DNA from: Rubrivivax sp.
Lineage (GTDB): Bacteria; Pseudomonadota; Gammaproteobacteria; Burkholderiales; Burkholderiaceae_C
Assembly (NCBI GenBank): GCA_027491255.1
Contig: JAIXWM010000175.1
Span: forward strand, 1-64,000
Length of the DNA: 64,000 nt
Direction of reading: 5' to 3'
In this document: piece after piece, positions 46,462 through 57,268 of the stretch
Numbering within the stretch: position 1 is the first letter of the stretch
How the letters are laid out: every line of letters starts with the position of its first letter
Position numbers and translations under genes: made by a program
Notes under the pieces: generated by a model
Database searches by the model: none
Told to the model about the DNA's origin: nothing
What the model saw: only the letters and a program-made list of their open reading frames with translations

Positions 46462-49400
46462 TCATTGCACCCAGCGCCGCGCGTTGCGGAACATGCGCAT
46501 CCACGGGCTGGGCGCGGACTTGTCGCCGCCGCTCCAGCTCATCTGCACCTCGCGAAAGACGCGCTCGGGGTGCGGCATCATGGCCGTGAAGCGGCCGTCG
46601 GCCGTCGTCACGGCTGTCAGTCCGCCCGGGCTGCCGTTCGGGTTGAAGGGGTAGGCCTCGGTCGGACGGCCATGGTGGTCGACGAAGCGCATCGCTGCGC
46701 GCACTGCGGCGGCATCACCGCGCTGGGAGAAGTCGGCCCGACCTTCGCCGTGCGACACCGCGATCGGAATCCGGCTGCCCGCCATGCCGGCGAGGAAGAG
46801 GCTCGGGCTGTCCAGCACCTCCACCAGCGACAGTCGGGCCTCGAATTGCTCGCTGCGGTTGCGACGGAAGCGCGGCCAGTGCTGCGCGCCAGGAATCAGC
46901 TCCGCCAGTGCCGCCATCATCTGGCAGCCGTTGCACACGCCCAGCGCGAAGGTGTCGGCGCGCTCGAAGAAGGCGGCGAAGTCCGCACGCAACGCCGGGT
47001 TGAACAGGATGGAGCGGGCCCAGCCCTCTCCCGCCCCGAGGGTGTCGCCGTAACTGAAACCACCGCACGCAACCAGGCCCTGGAAGCCGTCCAGCCGCGC
47101 GCGGCCGGCCTGCAGGTCGCTCATGTGCACGTCCCAGGCCTCGAAGCCGACCTGGTCGAAGACCCACGCCATCTCCAGCTGCGAATTCACGCCCTGCTCG
47201 CGCAGGATGGCCACGCGGGGCCGCGCGGTGTGGACGAAGGGGGCGGCCACGTCCTCGGCGGCGTCGAAGGACAGGTGAACGTGCAAGCCCGGGTCGTCGT
47301 CGGCGGCGACGGCGGCGTGCTCGGCGTCGGCGCAGTCCGGATCGTCGCGCAGGCGCGCGATGCGCCAGCTCACCTCGTCCCAGGTCGACAGCAGCTGCGA
47401 CAGCGGCGCGCCGAACTGGAGCTTGGTGTCGCGCCAGACCTCGACGACGCCGCGGTCGTTGGGCTTGCCGATGTAGTGAGCGTGCCGGCTGAGCCCGTGC
47501 CGGCGCAGCACCGCCATGACCTCGTTGCGCGCCGCGGTCGGCACCTGCATCACGACGCCGAGCTCCTCGTTGAACAGCGCGCGCAGCGTCAGCTCCTTGC
47601 GTCGCTCGCCCACCTGGCTGGCCCAGTTCTTGGAGTCGCCGTACTCGGCCCGGCTGTCGCCGATGCCGTCACCCTCGGTGACGAGGATGTCGACGTTCAG
47701 GCTGACGCCCCGACGCCCGGCGAAGGCCATCTCGCACACCGCCGCCCACAGCCCGCCGTCGCTGCGGTCGTGGCAGGCCAGCAGCCAGCCGCGCGCGCGG
47801 ATGTCGGCCATGGCCGCGAACAGGGCCTTCAGCGCGGCCGGGTCGTCGAGGTCAGGCACCTCGTCGCCAAAGGCCCCGAGCACCTGCGCCAACATCGAGC
47901 CCCCCAGGCGCGCGCGGCCCTGCCCCAGGTCCACCAGCACGAGCGTGGTGTCGCCCGGCTGCAATTGCGGGGTGACGGTGTCGCGCACGTCGTCGAGCGT
48001 GGCGAAGGCGGTGACGATCAGCGACACCGGCGCCGTCACCTGCCGCGCCTGCCCGTCGTCAGCCGTCCAGCGCGTGCGCATCGACAGCGAATCCTTGCCC
48101 ACCGGGATGCCGATGCCCAGCGCCGGGCACAGCTCGAGGCCTACCGCGCGCACGGTGTCGTACAGGGCCGCGTCCTCGCCCGGCTCGCCACAGGCCGCCA
48201 TCCAATTCGCGCTGAGCTTGACGCGGTCGAGCGCGACCGGCGCCCCGAGCAGATTGGTCAGGGCCTCGCCCACCGCCATGCGGCCCGACGCCGGCGCGTC
48301 CAGTGCGGCCAGCGGCGTGCGCTCGCCCATCGCCATCGCCTCCCCGGCGAAACCTGCGTGGTCGGCCAGCGTGACGGCGCAGTCGGCCGTGGGTACCTGC
48401 CACGGGCCCACCATGGGGTCGCGATGGCTCAGGCCGCCGACGGTGCGGTCGCCGATCGTCACCAGAAAGCGCTTGCTCGCCACCGTCGGGTGGCGCAGCA
48501 CGTCCAGGGCCACCTGCTCCAGCGGCACACCGGTCAGCGCCAGCGCCTGGCCCTGGCGCGCCAGCCGCTGCACCTGGCGGTGCACCTTGGGCGGCTTGCC
48601 CAGCAGCACCTCCATCGGCATGTCGATGGCGCGCTCGCCCGCAGGGCCGTCCTCGAGCACCAGGGTGGCCTGCGCGCTCGCGGTGCCGACGACCGCGTGG
48701 GGACAGCGCTCGCGCACGCACAGGCGCTCGAACAAGGCGAGGCTGCCAGGGGCGATCGCCAGCACGTAGCGCTCCTGGCTCTCGTTGCACCAGATTTCCT
48801 TGGGCGCGAGGCCAGTCTCCTCGAGCGGGATGCGCCGCAGGTCGAAGACCGCGCCGAGACCGGCACCGTCGACCAACTCCGGGAAGGCGTTGCTCAGGCC
48901 GCCCGCGCCGACGTCGTGGATGGCCAGGATGGGGTTGTCGGCGCCGAGCGTCCAGCAGTGGTTGATGACCTCCTGGGCGCGGCGCTGGATCTCCGGGTTG
49001 CCGCGCTGGACCGAATCGAAGTCCAGCGCCGCGGTGTTGGTGCCGGCCGCCATCGAGCTCGCCGCCCCGCCGCCCATGCCGATGCGCATGCCCGGCCCGC
49101 CCAGTTGCACCAGCAGCGTGCCCGCGGGGAAGAGCACCTTGTGCGTCTGCGCGGCGTCGATCTGCCCCAGGCCGCCAGCGATCATGACGGGCTTGTGGTA
49201 GCCCCGCTGCACGCCCGCGACCTCCTGCTCGAAGGCGCGGAAGTAGCCGCCGAGATTGGGGCGCCCGAACTCGTTGTTGAATGCAGCGGCCCCCAGCGGG
49301 CCCTCGGTCATGATCTGCAGCGGGCTGGCAATGTGCGCCGGTCGGCCCACCCCGTCGCGCTCCCAGGGCTCGTCGGTGCCGGGCAGGCGCAGGTGGCTGG

Positions 49401-50472
49401 TCGAGAAGCCGCTCAGTCCCGCCTTGGGCCGCGCCCCACGCCCGGTCGCCCCCTCGTCGCGGATCTCGCCGCCTGCGCCGGTGGCCGCGCCCGGGAATGG
49501 CGAGATCGCGGTCGGGTGGTTGTGCGTCTCCACCTTCATCAACACGTGCGTCTCGCCGGCGAGCGCGCGGTAAGGCGCCGGGCCGTCGCCTACAGCCGGG
49601 CGCCATTGCACGGCCACACCCCCCTGCATCACTGCGGCGTTGTCGCTGTAGGCCACCACCGTGCGCTGCGGGGACATCGCCTCGGTGTGGCGGATCATCT
49701 GGAACATCGACAGCGGCTCGTCATGGCCGTCGATCGTGAAGCGGGCGTTGAAGATCTTGTGCCGGCAGTGCTCACTGTTGGCCTGGGCGAACATCATCAG
49801 CTCGACGTCGCCGGGGTTGCGGCCCAGTCGAGCGAAGGCCTGCGCCAGGTAGTCGATCTCGTCGTCCGACAGCGCGAGGCCGAAGTCGGCGTTGGCCTGT
49901 TCGAGCGCCGCGCGCCCGCGGCCGAGCACATCGACCTGCGCCATCGGCACACCCGGGCGGGCGTCGAACAGTGCGCGCGCAGCATCGCGCTCGAAGGCCA
50001 CGCTTTCCGTCATGCGGTCGTGCAGGACTTCGGCCAGGCGCGCGCGCACCGCCGCCTCGAGCGGTCGCGGCCCGCTGCCGAGCACCCCCTGCAGCACGCC
50101 CGCCTTGCGCTGGAGGCGGAACTCCGTCACGCGCTCGATGCGGCGCACCGGCAGCGCGCAGTTGCGGGCGATGTCGCTGGCCTTGCTGGCCCAGGGGGAC
50201 ACCGTGCCCAGGCGCGGCATCACGACGATCAAGTCACCCGCGCCACCACCCGCGGCGCCTGCCGCGGGGGTGCTGTCCAGCAGCGCGGCCAGACGCTGCT
50301 GCAGGCCCGCGTCCGGCGCCGCCTGCAGGGCCACCCAGTGCACGTGCCGAGCGTTCAGCGTCTGCAGCGAAGGCTCGACGGCCCGCAGCTGCTCGAGCAG
50401 GGTGCGGGCGCGCGCGCCGGACAAGGCGTCGCCGCCTTCGAAACAGGACAGATGCAGGGTGGTTTGGAGCAT
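46462..50472 (-). CDS. purL: Phosphoribosylformylglycinamidine synthase
   Basis: [18 protein letters not shown]...; [60 protein letters not shown]-terminal glutaminase [24 protein letters not shown]. Confidence 0.97.
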   Translation of the reverse strand: MLQTTLHLSCFEGGDALSGARARTLLEQLRAVEPSLQTLNARHVHWVALQAAPDAGLQQRLAALLDSTPAAGAAGGGAGDLIVVMPRLGTVSPWASKASDIARNCALPVRRIERVTEFRLQRKAGVLQGVLGSGPRPLEAAVRARLAEVLHDRMTESVAFERDAARALFDARPGVPMAQVDVLGRGRAALEQANADFGLALSDDEIDYLAQAFARLGRNPGDVELMMFAQANSEHCRHKIFNARFTIDGHDEPLSMFQMIRHTEAMSPQRTVVAYSDNAAVMQGGVAVQWRPAVGDGPAPYRALAGETHVLMKVETHNHPTAISPFPGAATGAGGEIRDEGATGRGARPKAGLSGFSTSHLRLPGTDEPWERDGVGRPAHIASPLQIMTEGPLGAAAFNNEFGRPNLGGYFRAFEQEVAGVQRGYHKPVMIAGGLGQIDAAQTHKVLFPAGTLLVQLGGPGMRIGMGGGAASSMAAGTNTAALDFDSVQRGNPEIQRRAQEVINHCWTLGADNPILAIHDVGAGGLSNAFPELVDGAGLGAVFDLRRIPLEETGLAPKEIWCNESQERYVLAIAPGSLALFERLCVRERCPHAVVGTASAQATLVLEDGPAGERAIDMPMEVLLGKPPKVHRQVQRLARQGQALALTGVPLEQVALDVLRHPTVASKRFLVTIGDRTVGGLSHRDPMVGPWQVPTADCAVTLADHAGFAGEAMAMGERTPLAALDAPASGRMAVGEALTNLLGAPVALDRVKLSANWMAACGEPGEDAALYDTVRAVGLELCPALGIGIPVGKDSLSMRTRWTADDGQARQVTAPVSLIVTAFATLDDVRDTVTPQLQPGDTTLVLVDLGQGRARLGGSMLAQVLGAFGDEVPDLDDPAALKALFAAMADIRARGWLLACHDRSDGGLWAAVCEMAFAGRRGVSLNVDILVTEGDGIGDSRAEYGDSKNWASQVGERRKELTLRALFNEELGVVMQVPTAARNEVMAVLRRHGLSRHAHYIGKPNDRGVVEVWRDTKLQFGAPLSQLLSTWDEVSWRIARLRDDPDCADAEHAAVAADDDPGLHVHLSFDAAEDVAAPFVHTARPRVAILREQGVNSQLEMAWVFDQVGFEAWDVHMSDLQAGRARLDGFQGLVACGGFSYGDTLGAGEGWARSILFNPALRADFAAFFERADTFALGVCNGCQMMAALAELIPGAQHWPRFRRNRSEQFEARLSLVEVLDSPSLFLAGMAGSRIPIAVSHGEGRADFSQRGDAAAVRAAMRFVDHHGRPTEAYPFNPNGSPGGLTAVTTADGRFTAMMPHPERVFREVQMSWSGGDKSAPSPWMRMFRNARRWVQ

Positions 50473-50507
50473 GGTCGGCAAGGCGGGGCCGCAATGCCCT
50501 CGGTGCG

Positions 50508-50545
50508 ATGACGATTCTAGGGACCGGGTGGGATAATCCGTCTCA
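50508..50545 (+). promoter_or_regulatory. Putative sigma70-type promoter immediately upstream of map (leaderless candidate)
   Basis: ATGACG/TGACGA near 50508-50514, GATAAT at 50532-50537, ATG at 50545. Confidence 0.5.
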
Positions 50546-51384
50546 TGCCGACCGCGTTGAAGACCACCGAAGAAATCGAGGGGATGCGCCTCGCCTGCCG
50601 CCTGGCCTCCGAAGTGCTGGACATGCTGAGCCCGCACGTGAAGCCGGGCGTCACCACGCGCGAGATCGATCGCCTCGCTCACGACTACATCACCCAGGTG
50701 CAGCGCGCCATCCCCGCGACGCTGGGCTACCAGCCGCAGGGCTACCCGGCCTACCCGGCGTCTCTGTGCACCTCGCCCAACGAGGTGGTCTGTCACGGAA
50801 TCCCCGACGACCGGCCGATGAAGAGCGGCGACATCGTCAACATCGACGTCACCGTCATCAAGAATGGCTGGCACGGCGACAACAGCCGCATGTACCTCGT
50901 CGGCGAGGCCTCGATCGCGGCGCGCCGGCTGTGCGCCGTCACCTACGAGGCGATGTGGAAGGGCATCGTGAAGGTGCGACCGGGCGCGCGCCTGGGCGAC
51001 GTGGGGCACGCGATCCAGACCCACGCCGAGCACCATGGCTACTCGATCGTGCGCGAGTTCTGCGGCCACGGCGTGGGGCGCAAGTTCCACGAGGAACCGC
51101 AGGTCCTGCACTATGGCCGACCTGGCACGCTGGAAGAGTTGGTGCCGGGCATGACATTCACGATCGAGCCGATGGTCAATGCCGGCCGGCGCGACATCAA
51201 GGAAGACCGCCGCGGCAACCGCCCCTACGACGGCTGGACGATCGTCACGCGCGACCGCTCGCTGTCGGCGCAGTGGGAGCACACCGTCCTCGTCACCGAG
51301 ACCGGCGTCGAGGTGCTGACGCTGTCGGCCGGCAGCCCGCCGCCGCCCGCCTTCGTGCAGGCGGCGGGCCTGGCGCTGGCCTGA
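50545..51384 (+). CDS. map: Methionine aminopeptidase type I
   Basis: [78 protein letters not shown]. Confidence 0.97.
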   Translation: MPTALKTTEEIEGMRLACRLASEVLDMLSPHVKPGVTTREIDRLAHDYITQVQRAIPATLGYQPQGYPAYPASLCTSPNEVVCHGIPDDRPMKSGDIVNIDVTVIKNGWHGDNSRMYLVGEASIAARRLCAVTYEAMWKGIVKVRPGARLGDVGHAIQTHAEHHGYSIVREFCGHGVGRKFHEEPQVLHYGRPGTLEELVPGMTFTIEPMVNAGRRDIKEDRRGNRPYDGWTIVTRDRSLSAQWEHTVLVTETGVEVLTLSAGSPPPPAFVQAAGLALA

Positions 51385-51443
51385 AGGCCCCGGCCCTGCC
51401 GGACGCCACGGTGGAACGGGCCCTGAATCCTGTGTCGGCGGCC

Positions 51444-54041
51444 ATGCCGGAGCCGAGCCCGGCACCGGCGAGCCCCGCCGAAGGGCTGGCACGCCTGCGC
51501 GCGGGGTTTCGCGACGGCAAGGCAGCGCTGCTGGGAGCGTTCCTGCGCTCGCCGCCGACGGCGGTGGCCGCGCAGCGCCTCGTGCGCGGCCTGTCGCGGC
51601 ACGTCGACACGACACTGCGCTCGCTGCTCGCGCTCAGCCCCCTGCCTGAGGGCGCAGCCCTGGTGGCCGTGGGCGGCTACGGCCGCGGCGAACTGTTCCC
51701 GCATTCCGACGTCGATGTGCTGGTTCTGCTGCCGCCGCAGGCCAGCACCGACGGCCTCGGTGACTTCATCACCGCGTGCTGGGACATCGGGCTGGAGATC
51801 GGCTCCTCGGTGCGAACCATCGAGGACTGCGTCGCCGAGGCGCAACGCGACATCACGGTGCAGACCTCGCTGGTCGAGTCGCGTCCGGTGGCCGGCCCGC
51901 GCCGCCTGTACGAGCGCATGATGGCCGACACGCGGGCCGTGCTCGACCCGCGCGCCTTCCTGCGTGCCAAGTTGCTGGAGATGCAGCAGCGGCACGTGAA
52001 ATACCAGAAGACGCCGTACTCGCTGGAGCCGAACTGCAAGGAAAGCCCGGGCGGCCTGCGCGACCTGCAGGTGCCGGCCTGGGTGGCCCGCGCGGCGGGC
52101 TTCGGGAAGTCGTGGAGCGAACTGGCAGCCAGCGGCCTGCTCACGCCTTTCGAGGTGGCCCAATTGCGGCGCCACGAAGGCACCTTGAAACTGATCCGCG
52201 CCCGGCTGCACGCCGTGGCCGGCCGGCGCGAGGACCGCCTGGTCTTCGACCTGCAGACCGCGGTGGCCGAAAGCTGCGGCTACACGGCCACCCGCACTCA
52301 GCGCGCCTCCGAAGTGCTGATGCACCGCTACTACTGGGCGGCCAAGGCGGTGACGCAGCTCAACCAGATCCTGCTGCTGAACATGGAGGAGCGCATCGCG
52401 GGCAGCGCCGACGCGCCCATGCGGCGCATCAACGAGCGCTTCTTCGACCGCGGCGGCATGCTCGAAGTTGCGCGCGACGATCTGTACCTGCAGGAGCCGC
52501 ACGCCATCCTCGAAACCTTCCTGCTGCGCGAGCGCACGCCCGGCATCCAGGGCCTGTCGGCGCGCACCCTGCGTGCGCTGTACAACGCACGCGGCAGGAT
52601 GAACGGCGAGTTCCGCCACGACCCGGCGAACCGCCGCATGTTCATGCGCATCCTGCGCCAGCGCAGTGGCGTCACGCGCGCCCTGCGGCTGATGAACGAG
52701 ACCTCGGTCCTCGGCCGCTACCTTTGGGTCTTCCGCCGCATCGTCGGCCGCATGCAGCATGACCTGTTCCACGTCTACACCGTGGACCAGCACATCCTGA
52801 TGGTGCTGCGCAACGTGCGCCGTTTCTTCATCCCCGAGCACGCGCACGAATACCCGTTCTGCTCGCAACTCGCTTCGCAGTGGGACGATCCGGCGCTGCT
52901 GTGCATCGCCGCGCTGTACCACGACGTGGCCAAGGGTCGGGGCGGCGACCACTCCGACCTCGGCGCGCGCGAGGTGCGGCGCTTCTGCCAGGACCACGGC
53001 GTCGCGCGTGAGGGCACGGCGCTGGTGGAGTTCCTGGTCCAGCACCACCTGACCATGAGCCGCATCGCGCAGAAGGAAGATCTGAGCGACCCCGAGGTCA
53101 TCGCGCGTTTCGCGCGCCTGGTTGGCAACGAGCGCCGCCTGACCGCGCTGTACCTGCTGACCGTGGCCGACATCCGAGGCACCAGCCCGAAGGTGTGGAA
53201 CGCCTGGAAGGGCAAGCTGCTCGAGGACCTGTACCGCCACACGCTGCGCGCGCTCGGCGGCGCTCGGCCGCACCTCGAAGCCGACATCGAGGCACGCAAG
53301 CTCGAGGCGCGCAACCTGCTGGCGCTGCACTCGGCACTGCCCGGCACCGAGGAGCCGCTGTGGAAGTCGCTCGACCTGAGCTACTTCGCACGCCACGACG
53401 CCGCGGAGCTGGCCTGGCATGCGCGCGCGCTGTGGCGACACCTGAAGACAGCCGCGCCGGTCGTGCAGGCGCGTGTGTCCTCCGCCGGCGAGGGCCTGCA
53501 GGTGCTGGTCTACTCACCCGACCGCCCCGACCTGTTCGCCCGCATCTGCGGCTATTTCGACAGCGCCGGGTTCAGCATCCAGGACGCGCGGATCCACACC
53601 ACGCGCGCCGGTTATGCGCTCGACACCTTCCAGGTCGTCTCCGCCGTGCACGCCCCGTCGTCGCCCGCCGACTACCGCGACCTGATCTCTCTCGTGGAGA
53701 CGCAGGCTGTCCAGGCCCTGTCCTCCACCGGGCCGCTGCCGGAGCCCGCGCGCAGCCGCGTCTCGCGCCGCGTCAAGTACTTCCCGGTCGTCCCTCGCGT
53801 CGCGCTCAACCCTGACGAGCGCGCGCAGCGCTGGATCCTGAGCGTCAGCGCGAGCGACCGCGCCGGCCTGCTGTACGCCATCTCGCGCGTGCTCGCGCGC
53901 CACGCCGTGAACCTGCAGCTTGCCAAGGTCAGCACCTTGGGCGAGCGGGTCGAGGACACCTTCCTCGTCGACGGACCCGCGCTTCAACAGACGCGGCTGC
54001 AACTGCAGATCGAGACCGAACTGCTCGATGCAGTGGCTTGA
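51444..54041 (+). CDS. glnD: [Protein-PII] uridylyltransferase
   Basis: [26 protein letters not shown] motif [20 protein letters not shown]-terminal ACT domains ([38 protein letters not shown]). Confidence 0.96.
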   Translation: MPEPSPAPASPAEGLARLRAGFRDGKAALLGAFLRSPPTAVAAQRLVRGLSRHVDTTLRSLLALSPLPEGAALVAVGGYGRGELFPHSDVDVLVLLPPQASTDGLGDFITACWDIGLEIGSSVRTIEDCVAEAQRDITVQTSLVESRPVAGPRRLYERMMADTRAVLDPRAFLRAKLLEMQQRHVKYQKTPYSLEPNCKESPGGLRDLQVPAWVARAAGFGKSWSELAASGLLTPFEVAQLRRHEGTLKLIRARLHAVAGRREDRLVFDLQTAVAESCGYTATRTQRASEVLMHRYYWAAKAVTQLNQILLLNMEERIAGSADAPMRRINERFFDRGGMLEVARDDLYLQEPHAILETFLLRERTPGIQGLSARTLRALYNARGRMNGEFRHDPANRRMFMRILRQRSGVTRALRLMNETSVLGRYLWVFRRIVGRMQHDLFHVYTVDQHILMVLRNVRRFFIPEHAHEYPFCSQLASQWDDPALLCIAALYHDVAKGRGGDHSDLGAREVRRFCQDHGVAREGTALVEFLVQHHLTMSRIAQKEDLSDPEVIARFARLVGNERRLTALYLLTVADIRGTSPKVWNAWKGKLLEDLYRHTLRALGGARPHLEADIEARKLEARNLLALHSALPGTEEPLWKSLDLSYFARHDAAELAWHARALWRHLKTAAPVVQARVSSAGEGLQVLVYSPDRPDLFARICGYFDSAGFSIQDARIHTTRAGYALDTFQVVSAVHAPSSPADYRDLISLVETQAVQALSSTGPLPEPARSRVSRRVKYFPVVPRVALNPDERAQRWILSVSASDRAGLLYAISRVLARHAVNLQLAKVSTLGERVEDTFLVDGPALQQTRLQLQIETELLDAVA

Positions 54042-54074
54042 GGCCTGGCCTGTCCCGGCTCACCGCAGGTCACC

Positions 54075-55181
54075 ATGCCCCTGAACAGGATCGACGTCGA
54101 CGCCGCGCTGGCGCGACTGCAGGAGTTCGACGCCATCATCGACGCCCGCAGCCCGGGCGAGCATGCGCTCGACGCCCTGCCCGGCGCCGTCAACTGGCCC
54201 ACCCTGGACGACGCCGAACGCCACGAGGTGGGCACCGAGTACAAGCAGGTCTCCGCCTTCGAGGCGCGCAAGCGCGGTGCCATCCTCGCTGCGCGCAACA
54301 TCGCCCGCCACCTGGAGCGCGAGGCGATGGCGCTGCCGCGGCAGTGGAAGCCGCTCATCTACTGTTGGCGCGGCGGGCAGCGCTCGGGTGCGCTCGCGCT
54401 CGTGCTCGGCCAGATCGGGTTCGAGGTGTACGTGCTCGAGGGCGGCTACCGGGCCTTCCGGCGTCGCGTCGTGGCCGATCTCGAGTCCGCGGCACAGGGC
54501 CTGGCGCTGCGCGCGCTGTGCGGCCCGACCGGCTGCGGCAAAAGCCGGCTCCTGGGCGCCCTGCAGACCGCGGGCGCCCAGGTGCTCGACCTGGAGGCGC
54601 TGGCGCAGCACCGCGGCTCGGTGCTCGGCGCCCTGCCGAACGCGCCACAGCCTTCGCAAAAGTGCTTCGAGACGCGCCTGTGGCATGCGCTGCGCGCGTT
54701 CGACCCCGAGCGGCCGGTCTTCGTCGAGAGCGAGAGCCGCACGATCGGTCGCCTGCGCGTGCCCGAAGCCTTGCTGCAACGCATGCGCGCTGCGCCCTGC
54801 CTGCGGCTGTCCATGCCTGACACGGCCCGGGTAGACCTGCTGCTCGAGGACTACGCCCACTTCGCGGCCGATCCGGCGCTGCTGGCGCAGCGTCTGGACA
54901 CGCTGCGCGAAGCACGCGGTCATGCCGTGGTCGATGCCTGGCAGGCGGGGCTGGCCGCGGGACGCCTGCGCGAAATCGTCCAGGCGCTGCTCGTGGAGCA
55001 CTACGACCCGGTCTACCAGCGCTCGATGAGCCGCAACTTCATCGCCTTCGAGCACGCCCCCGCGATCGAGTTGCTTGACGGGTCCGAGCCCTCGATGCGG
55101 GCGGCGGTTGAGCAGGTGCAGCAAGTCGCGCAGGCGCTGGCGCCCGCCATCGCCCCAGCCGTCGGGCTCTCCGGCGCCTGA
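54075..55181 (+). CDS. mnmH: tRNA 2-selenouridine synthase
   Basis: Rhodanese domain with DARSPGEHALDALPGAVNWPTLDDAERHEVGTEYKQ...IYCWRGGQRSGALA; P-loop LCGPTGCGKSRLL; FVESESRTIGRLRVPEAL. Confidence 0.95.
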   Translation: MPLNRIDVDAALARLQEFDAIIDARSPGEHALDALPGAVNWPTLDDAERHEVGTEYKQVSAFEARKRGAILAARNIARHLEREAMALPRQWKPLIYCWRGGQRSGALALVLGQIGFEVYVLEGGYRAFRRRVVADLESAAQGLALRALCGPTGCGKSRLLGALQTAGAQVLDLEALAQHRGSVLGALPNAPQPSQKCFETRLWHALRAFDPERPVFVESESRTIGRLRVPEALLQRMRAAPCLRLSMPDTARVDLLLEDYAHFAADPALLAQRLDTLREARGHAVVDAWQAGLAAGRLREIVQALLVEHYDPVYQRSMSRNFIAFEHAPAIELLDGSEPSMRAAVEQVQQVAQALAPAIAPAVGLSGA

Positions 55182-55258
55182 ACGTCCGCGCTTGACGCAG
55201 ATCAGAAGCGACGTCGGCGCCACGCCGTGGCGCGCCGGCACCGCCTAGACTGCCCGTC

Positions 55259-56056
55259 ATGGAACGCATGCGCGCGGCGGTGGAGTCCGAGAGTTACGGG
55301 ATCCGGGAGGTCGCGCTGACCCAGCCGCTGACCTGGCTGGCACGCGGGGCGCGCGACCTGGCTCGCTGTCCTCTGCCGGGGCTGGTGCACGGGCTGGCGG
55401 CCGCGGCCTTCGCGGCGGTGCTGCTGGCCGTCGCGCACGACCAATTCTGGCTGCTCAGCGGGGCGTTCTCGGGCTTCCTGATCGTCGCCCCCGTCGTCGC
55501 CACAGCGCTGTACCGCATCAGCCGAAGCCTGCAGCGCGGCCAGCACACGACCCTGGCCCAGGCGGTGTCGGTGTGGTGGCCCGACGACGAGCGGCTCATC
55601 GTCTTCGGCGCCTTGCTGGCCTGCGCCGGCACCGGCTGGGTGCTGACGTCGGCGGCATTGATCACGGGCCATGCCCCGGCGCCCGTCGAGCAGCCCGCCG
55701 ACTTCGTCCGCCACGTCGTGCTGAACGAAGAGACGCTGCTGTTCGAGTTCTGGCTGCTGCTGGGCGGAATCATGGCGGCGCCGGTCTTCGCATCGTCGGT
55801 GATCGCGATCCCGATGCTGCTGGACCGCCCGGTGGGCGTGATGACGGCGGTCTTCACGAGCTGGCGCGCCGTGATGCACAACCCCGGCCCGCTGGCACTG
55901 TGGGCCGGACTGCTGCTGGCGCTGAGCGCCTTGGGCATGGTCACCGCGCTGGTGGGCCTGATCCCGGTCGTTCCCTGGCTGGCACACGCGAGCTGGCACG
56001 CATACCAGGATCTGGTGGACACCGACGACCTGCCACCGGCGCCACCCCGGCGCTGA
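55259..56056 (+). CDS. DUF2189 domain-containing membrane protein
   Basis: PLTWLARGARDLARCPLPGLVHGLAAAAFAAVLLAVAHDQFWLLSGAFSGFLIVAPVVATALYRISRSLQRG. Confidence 0.88.
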   Translation: MERMRAAVESESYGIREVALTQPLTWLARGARDLARCPLPGLVHGLAAAAFAAVLLAVAHDQFWLLSGAFSGFLIVAPVVATALYRISRSLQRGQHTTLAQAVSVWWPDDERLIVFGALLACAGTGWVLTSAALITGHAPAPVEQPADFVRHVVLNEETLLFEFWLLLGGIMAAPVFASSVIAIPMLLDRPVGVMTAVFTSWRAVMHNPGPLALWAGLLLALSALGMVTALVGLIPVVPWLAHASWHAYQDLVDTDDLPPAPPRR

Positions 56057-56085
56057 TCAGCGGACCGGCTCAGCCTTTTCCCACC

Positions 56086-56301
56086 ATGTTCGGCTTCAGC
56101 GAGGAAGACATCGCGCAGTTCGGCCTGACCTTCGGGGTCGGCGCCTTCATGCTCTACATGGTCTTCATCATCTTCCAGCTCGCGCGCGAGTCGAAGGCGG
56201 GCAGATTAGGGACCTTCGTGCTCTTCCTGGCGCTGGGGTTCGGCCTCGTGGGCTTCGCAGCCAAGGGCCTCATCAAATACTTCATCAGCGGATCGGACTG
56301 A
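56086..56301 (+). CDS. DUF2788 domain-containing small membrane protein
   Basis: MFGFSEEDIAQFGLTFGVGAFMLYMVFIIFQLARESKAGRLGTFVLFLALGFGLVGFAAKGLIKYFI. Confidence 0.87.
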   Translation: MFGFSEEDIAQFGLTFGVGAFMLYMVFIIFQLARESKAGRLGTFVLFLALGFGLVGFAAKGLIKYFISGSD

Positions 56302-56302
56302 G

Positions 56303-56453
56303 CGGGCTCGCAGAGCTCGCCCGGTTCGGCAGGCGCGCGACCGTCCGCAGGGACGGTCGCACATCCAGTCCTCTCCCCACGGGCTCGCAGAGCTCGCCCG
56401 GTTCGGCAGGCGTGCAACCGTCCGCAGGGACGGTTGCACATCCAGCCTCACCC
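56303..56453. repeat. Two tandem ~77-bp copies, each with a perfect hairpin (56337-56360 and 56412-56439)
   Basis: GGGCTCGCAGAGCTCGCCCGGTTCGGCAGGCG(C/T)GC(G/A)ACCGTCCGCAGGGACGGT(C/T)GCACATCCAG in both copies. Confidence 0.95.
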
Positions 56454-57185
56454 CATGTGCAGGCCGCCGTTGCAGCTGAAGTCGGCGCCGGTGGTGAAGC
56501 CGGAATCCTCGCCGGACAGCCACGCGACGATGGAGCCGATCTCGTCAGGAGAGCCCAGGCGCTTGACGGGGATCGTGGCGACGATCTTGTCCAGCACCTC
56601 GGGCTTGATCGCGCGCACCATGTCCGTGCCGATGTAGCCGGGGCTGACGGTGTTGACGGTCACACCCTTGCTGGCCATTTCCTGGGCCAGCGCCATCGTG
56701 AAGCCGTGCATGCCGGCCTTGGCGGCCGAGTAGTTGGTCTGGCCCGCCTGGCCCTTCTCGCCATTGACCGAGGAGATCTGGATGATGCGGCCCCAGCCGC
56801 GCTCGACCATGTCGGGCACGACTTGCTTGGTCACGTTGAACATGCTGTTCAGATTCGTGTCGATGACCGCATCCCAATCCTCGCGCGTCATCTTCATGAA
56901 CATGCGGTCGCGCGTGATGCCGGCGTTGTTGACCAGCACGTCGATCGGGCCGTGCTCGGCCTTGGCCTTGGCGAAGGCGTCGACCGTCGACTGCCAGTCG
57001 GCGACGTTGCCCACCGAGGCGTGGAAGGTGTAGCCGTCGGCCTTCTGTTCGTCCAGCCACTTGTTGAAGTCGCGCGTCGGCCCGCAGCCGGCGATGACCT
57101 TGAAGCCATCCTTGGCCAGGCGTCGGCAGATCGCGGTGCCGATGCCGCCCATGCCGCCGGTGACGTAAGCCACTTTTTGAGCCAT
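56448..57185 (-). CDS. phaB: Acetoacetyl-CoA reductase
   Basis: MAQKVAYVTGGMGGIGTAICRRLAKDGFKVIAGCGP...LVNNAGITRDRMFMKMTREDWDAVIDTNLNSMFNVTKQV. Confidence 0.96.
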   Translation of the reverse strand: MAQKVAYVTGGMGGIGTAICRRLAKDGFKVIAGCGPTRDFNKWLDEQKADGYTFHASVGNVADWQSTVDAFAKAKAEHGPIDVLVNNAGITRDRMFMKMTREDWDAVIDTNLNSMFNVTKQVVPDMVERGWGRIIQISSVNGEKGQAGQTNYSAAKAGMHGFTMALAQEMASKGVTVNTVSPGYIGTDMVRAIKPEVLDKIVATIPVKRLGSPDEIGSIVAWLSGEDSGFTTGADFSCNGGLHMG

Positions 57186-57268
57186 GTTCTCTCTCTCCTT
57201 GGGTTGAAGTTGCGAAATTTCGTCGGCAGGCAGCCTGCAGGGCGCACGGCCCGCAGGCGCGGAGCCGA

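Noticed and set aside
45904-50511. 1535-aa plus-strand ORF
   Set aside because: Antisense to purL, composition typical of GC-rich mirror frames (His/Arg/Gln-rich), no recognisable domain
50473-51615. N-terminal extension of the purL ORF (46462..51615)
   Set aside because: Overlaps map and glnD antisense; PurL starts at [18 protein letters not shown] (50472)
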